Source: Morinoia aosen
Lineage: Eukaryota; Arthropoda; Malacostraca; Amphipoda; Talitridae
Length of the DNA: 64,000 bases
NCBI GenBank assembly: GCA_030386875.1
Contig: CM059563.1
Span: 51,339,602 to 51,403,601, forward strand
Direction of reading: 5' to 3'
Positions within the stretch are counted from its first letter, which is position 1. Each line of letters starts with the position of its first letter. The notes below the pieces were generated by a model that had not been told where the DNA came from, ran no database searches, and saw only the letters and a program-made list of their open reading frames with translations. Made by a program: the position numbers and the translations under genes. Shown one piece after another: positions 59,465 to 64,000 of the stretch.

Positions 59465-60010
59465 TGACAGTTGACGGGGTGTCGTTGGTGTGTGTGGTGA
59501 GTGAGGCGTGGGGCACTGGTGAGTGGGGTGAGTGAGGCGTGGGCCACTGGTGAGTGGGGTGAGTGAGGCGTGGGGCACTGGTGAGTGGGGTGAGTGAGGC
59601 GTGGGGCACTGGTGAGTGGGGTGAGTGAGGCGTGGGGCACTGGTGAGTGGGGTGAGTGAGGCGTGGAGCACTGGTGAGTGGGGTGAGTGAGGCGTGGGGC
59701 ACTGGTTAGTGTGGTGAGTGAGGTGTGGGGCACTGATGAGTGTGGTGAGTGAAGTGTGGGGCACTGATGAGTGTGGTGAGTGAGGTGTGGGGCACTGGTG
59801 AGTGTGGTGAGTGAGGCATGGGACACTAATGACTGCGTGAGTGAGCGGTTGGGGAGTACTGAGTAAGTGAGGGGTGGGCGATAGGAGAGTGAGAGGGGAG
59901 CGGTGAGTGAGTGGTAAGTGAGTTATGAAAGAGTAGTGATTGAGAGATAGGTGAGTGGTGAGTGAAAAAAGGAGGTGTGTGGTGAGTAAGAAATGAGTGA
60001 GAGGAAAGTG
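59465..60010. repeat. 31 bp G-rich minisatellite, about 12 units, with decayed tail
   Basis: The unit is GTGAGTGAGGCGTGGGGCAC plus TGGTGAGTGGG. The units at 59515-59700 are nearly perfect. Toward 59830 they change to GTGTGGTGAGTGAGGTGTGG, and to 60010 only GAGTGAG-type words remain. Each unit carries two GTGAGT motifs, the same as the strong 5' splice-site consensus, and two GGGG runs. Because 31 is not divisible by three, minus-strand frames rotate with a 31-residue period but stay open for up to 140 codons. Confidence 0.95.
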
Positions 60011-60394
60011 AGTGGTGTCTTAAAATCTACGCTCCCAAAGATCGGAAAATTTATATTCGAAAATTTACACTCTTATGAGAAGAAATTTTGAAGCACAAAT
60101 TACAAGAACGCAAAATTATTGAGGTATGTGTTGCAAATTACTTGTAGCTCACTCTCACTTCCTATAGGGTCGTGTATCTACTTCATTCGTTTATTCTCTA
60201 ACCAGGCACAGCCCGCTAGGGGCGAACACACAGACATTCCTCTGTACACCACTATCATAATAATGATAGACACGCACACACTTATGTACACGCACATGCA
60301 CACTTTTCAAGTCACCACAAATCACAAGCAACGCAATGAGATACACCATCGTGTCAATTGCCAAAATAATATATGCATCAAAATGCAATGCTAT
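60011..60394. other. No gene recognised
   Basis: AT-rich with a CACACACTTATGTACACGCA-like tract near 60268. Nothing else was seen. Confidence 0.4.
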
Positions 60395-60640
60395 TTACCT
60401 CCATTTCTATGTTTAACTTTCAAACACCACAACCATTTCATTTTTCAACACTAATACCATTGCTGAATTGACGAAACAAATCACCACAATTCAGAAGCCA
60501 CCCACTTACAGACAACATCGTCTCACAAAACAAACCACTATATATACCCAACGTCTTTCACTCTAAACTCTATGTCGAACTTGAAAACACCACAACAATT
60601 TCATTTAGCAAAAGCAATATCATTCACATATATATATATA
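60395..60640. repeat. Old tandem duplication, about 160 bp unit
   Basis: CTATGTTTAACTTTCAAACA plus CCACAACCATTTCATTTT at 60405-60442 matches CTATGTCGAACTTGAAAACA plus CCACAACAATTTCATTTA at about 60569-60607. Confidence 0.65.
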
Positions 60641-60907
60641 TACTAACAGTAATATCAACCTAACTTGCCACTAACAAACTGGTGCGAAATTAGTTCTCTA
60701 AACCATTCACATGAAAAACACACAGCCTATCCAAAACGATGATACCCTCATTCATAGTATTACACTGACTGAACGTATGTCTTACAACCAACAAACTGGT
60801 GAAAAATCAATTCACCAAACCATTCCCATGCTGATCACAGCCTAACCAAAACGATGGCACCCTCATTCGTAGTATTACACTGACTATATACGTATGTGTT
60901 ACAGCTC
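60641..60907. repeat. Tandem duplication, 117 bp unit, 2 copies
   Basis: ACAAACTGGTG at 60674 and 60791 starts matching copies that share AAACCATTC, ACAGCCTA, CCAAAACGATG, ACCCTCATTC and TAGTATTACACTGACT. The copies are well preserved, so this event is younger than the neighbouring 160 bp duplication. A short TATATATATATATA tract sits at 60630-60644. Confidence 0.85.
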
Positions 60908-60919
60908 ATCAAATCTTTA

Positions 60920-61140
60920 AATCAGTTTGCGTGTCACACTCTATCTAAAGTAATATAACGTACTCTAAGCCAACCTAACTCAAGGCAAATTCACCTAACC
61001 TCAACTAACGAAACATGGTCTAAACTCACATAAAGAAATCTAATTCATCGTAACCTACTCTAACCTAACTCAATTTAATCTATCTTGCTCTAAATATGAC
61101 GTGAATTAACTTACTTGACACCATTCCAACTCACGTACAT
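60920..61140. repeat. Degenerate CCTAACT-rich tract
   Basis: AACCTAACTCAA, CACCTAACCTCAACTAACG and CTCTAACCTAACTCAA words recur irregularly. They resemble decayed TTAGG-type repeats, but the periodicity is lost. Confidence 0.35.
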
Positions 61141-61854
61141 ACAACTACACTTTACTAATTCAGGGTTCCCCGTAAAATATACTTACAATTTCGGTAGCAC
61201 CTATTTTATCTGATTTATTGCTTACGCCTTTGCCCTTATATTCCTCACGAATTCCTAACCTCTATGTGCGCTAAAATATCCTTCTATCCAACTGTAACTT
61301 ATAACCAATTGATATTCTATTGGTCACAAAATGAAAATGCGTTCCATAACTATTTCACCGGCAGAGACATTCTGCCTGCTATATTTTCTCGTTAAATTAT
61401 GTGGATTAGGGTTTCATTTAAAATTTGTACCAAATTTTACCTCACGAAATATTGTGACGAAACATTTATTACATTTCGGTTTATTAATGGGTGCGCATCA
61501 CTAACCTTTTCCTTTGTTTCGAAGTTGACTACTTTAATTCGTTCTAATCGACAATTTATCAAATATCCAACCTACATACTCAACATAAATTCGATGTCAC
61601 GAAGAAATGACGTCACAACGATGCATATTTCGAAATAATAGATAAAATCTTTATTTAGCGGTAAGCTACTTTTGAAAATTCAAGCATAAATGTTTACGTT
61701 CGAAACACCCCAATAAAACAGTTATCATTCACAATTAATTGTAGGTATAATAATCAAAGTCTCTTATAACTGTGCATCACAACTCGTTCAACCAATATAT
61801 ACACCGCGCTATCGCGCTAAGTTAAAGGCCCAGGAAATAAACTCTCCATTTTGG

Positions 61855-61900
61855 GAACGCTCGGCGAGATCTGAAGATCTCGCCAAGCGAAAGCGTTCTT
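61855..61900. other. Palindromic hairpin with GGCGAGATCT arms
   Basis: GGCGAGATCT (61863-61872), GA, AGATCTCGCC (61875-61884) is a perfect inverted repeat with a two-base centre. It is extended outward by AACGCT on the left and AAGCGTT on the right, with a few unpaired bases. It stands out as a GC-rich structure in AT-rich sequence. Confidence 0.65.
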
Positions 61901-64000
61901 GTGTTGAAGTCAGTAAATACAAAGAAAGAACGCATTCACAGCAAATCTATTGGAAACTTTCAACAATACTTGAGCATTTGGCACTCATCTACAACTTTGA
62001 GTGCACTTACAACTTACATTCAACTAAAAACTTTCTCAACCATCATTGACATGAAATTCATTCCTTCATATCAGAAAAAAAAAATTTGCAATTCTACATT
62101 CATTACGACAACATCATATCCGAACACATTTCTGACATTTCTCAAACAAATGTGTCTGTCAACACCTGCGGCTATAGCTTAGAATCACTGATATTTCCTA
62201 ATGGACATTATTTTCGCCACAACAATCAATTCTTTCAGGAATGTCAACAATTTGAACCTCTCTCTAATCTTCTATTTCTATTATGGATCGATACAGAAAC
62301 CTTCAATTAGGCTGAGTGGAATTTATAAAACATTCTTGCAAATATATCAGTTATACCATTTTAAATTTCATACATAACATCATTCAAACATACAAAACCT
62401 GCAAAATATTTGGTTCTCTTCGGGGACAAATATTCACCAAATATTATTCATCAGTTAGAACCTCGTAATGTTGTCTATACTCACTCAAATGATGACTTCC
62501 TGAAACTCACACATGCATGGTGAGCGATTTTGAGGCCTTCAAACAACGAGTTCTAATTATTATTATTATTGGAGATGGAATTTTTCGTGAACACTTGACA
62601 GGTTCTTGGTCGTGAAGATCCAGCAATTTTACATCCCAACCATAAAAAATTATGATACAAATATTCACTCAAACTATACCCTTCCTAGAAAATGCCTCGT
62701 TCAATCAAGGCATATATGTCGACATGAACCATTTTCGTGTTGTTTGAACCAATATATATCGAGAGATTCGTTCCTCAATGAGCTTTATTAATTTAGAAAA
62801 TGAGAAGTCAAATTCTTGGACTATGACCTCTTTCAATTTCAATTTTCTAACGTCAAAAAACAAGTTTCAAACACAACACGAATAGGCACAAAGACATGTG
62901 CCGAACGACAAATGTTTAGAACCTACATCTCTATACAGAAGACTAATTTCAAGTGTATCACCTTTGAATTATAGTTCAGTTACGAAGTTTAACCTATATT
63001 CGCCTTGTTTTCCGGTGACACAATTTGCGATGTCAAAATATTATAAGATTGCTATAAAATTGCTCTCAACAACGCTAGCAAAGTAGTTGCGGAATTTTTG
63101 GCGTCGAAAACTACTCGCTTTGCCTATTTGAACTCATACTACGAAGTAACGTCGATGATGATGACACTTCAAGGTTCAACACTAGGTTCAACTTTTGATT
63201 TCTACCGAGATGGAGAGAGGACAACATATAATACGTCATCAAAAATAAATAACCCTTAACTGAAATCAGCACCTCCAACGAATATCAGCATCTTTTCTCG
63301 TCAAAAACGCATCAACAGCAATATTTACGCCGCTATGCAACATCTCATTCGCGATTGATGTCACTTTATATTACTTCAACTTGATAATTATAGTACAATT
63401 ATTATAAGAAGCTGCAAATTTACGTCTCAACTGCTAAACCTCATTACTATATTGCCATTCAAAGCGGCCATACCGCTTCAAATTACTCTTACATTCATGG
63501 ACACTCAAGAAGCAGGGTAAATAAAACGCGTAACCATAATTTTTTCTCTTCTGCCAAACATGTTAGAATTGAAATAATACTACCATAAGCTCAATCACAA
63601 AGTCTAAACACATTTCTTCTCTATAAAGTTCCAAGTTAAACCAGTTTCAACATTTGAAAACGATGATTGACTAGTCATGACTGCAAGTTATGCGAATCTA
63701 TAAGCGAAAGAACCGAGTTCGAGTATTGAGTTACACGTCAAAATAAATTTATAATAACTATAACAACACTGTAGACCTATAACAAATTATCAACAGCGTC
63801 TCCAATTCGAAAAAATTTGGTAAAACTTTGAACTTTAACAAACAATCGAAAGATATCGGATCAAACTCCACAAAAAATAAAACATAACCGTCATGATGTT
63901 CAAGATCCTTATACAGCCCTCACAACACTCAAGCAAGCTGGGGTGCCTCAACGCAGTCACCCATGGTTTTCATTGCGGAGACTTCAATGCCTTCATTGGA
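61901..64000. other. No gene recognised
   Basis: AT-rich sequence to the window end. Short overlapping open frames at 61901-62310 and 62898-63086 have no motifs. An ATT triplet run lies near 62557. Confidence 0.4.

Noticed and set aside
60920-61140. Interstitial telomere array
   Set aside because: CCTAA words are enriched but there is no regular five-base period.
1-64000. LTR retroelements, Polintons or other virus-derived elements
   Set aside because: I saw no long terminal direct repeats, protease, integrase, capsid or envelope-like sequence; the only transposon-derived coding traces are Tc1/mariner and a possible LINE.

Overview
This window looks like AT-rich nuclear DNA of an arthropod, most likely an insect. 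The basis is indirect: intergenic-type composition, no operon structure, many minisatellites, short retroelements with 13 to 15 bp target-site duplications, a tRNA-derived SINE head, Tc1/mariner remains, and element tails that resemble the arthropod telomere motif TTAGG. The species cannot be named from this. I recognise no intact host protein-coding gene anywhere in the 64 kb. It is either a gene desert or the inside of a very long intron. Nearly all the longest open frames lie inside tandem repeats whose period is a multiple of three, so they are not evidence of genes.

From 0 to 13 kb the main content is a roughly 360 bp SINE-like family. There are four full-length copies, one slightly diverged copy and one 5'-truncated copy, all on the minus strand, plus a related family sharing its 5' end and a small relic. 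Three copies have perfect 13, 14 and 15 bp target-site duplications, which fix the element boundaries. Between them lie a 60 bp minisatellite (3.5-4.6 kb), a 28 bp GT/CG-rich array (8.8-9.4 kb) and copies of an older dispersed repeat called family B here (5.0, 6.8, 10.0 and 23.8 kb).

From 13 to 25 kb there is a foldback element (14.13-14.68 kb), the fossil C-terminus of a Tc1/mariner-type transposase (16.4-16.7 kb), a MITE-like element with 53 bp inverted ends (24.74-24.97 kb), and old degenerate tandem repeats.

From 25 to 36 kb, a 69 bp array of 16 almost identical units sits inside an older 18 bp array. Further arrays with units near 45, 37, 65, 35, 50, 41 and 55 bp follow, together with a perfect 17 bp hairpin and a tandemly duplicated fragment resembling non-LTR (LINE) reverse transcriptase.

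From 36 to 52 kb the sequence is mostly unique-looking, with a few GC-richer blocks, several segmental direct repeats, and one 155-codon open frame in GC-richer sequence that I do not recognise. From 52.27 to 54.97 kb there is a 2.7 kb array of about 112 copies of a 24 bp unit with internal higher-order duplications. From 57.8 to 61 kb there is a tRNA-derived SINE, then a G-rich 31 bp array carrying dozens of GTGAGT motifs, then two older tandem duplications. The final 2 kb hold a short palindrome and otherwise nothing I recognise.

The features do not form a pathway. The common thread is repeated birth and decay of tandem repeats, at least 25 arrays of very different ages, alongside insertion of short non-autonomous elements.
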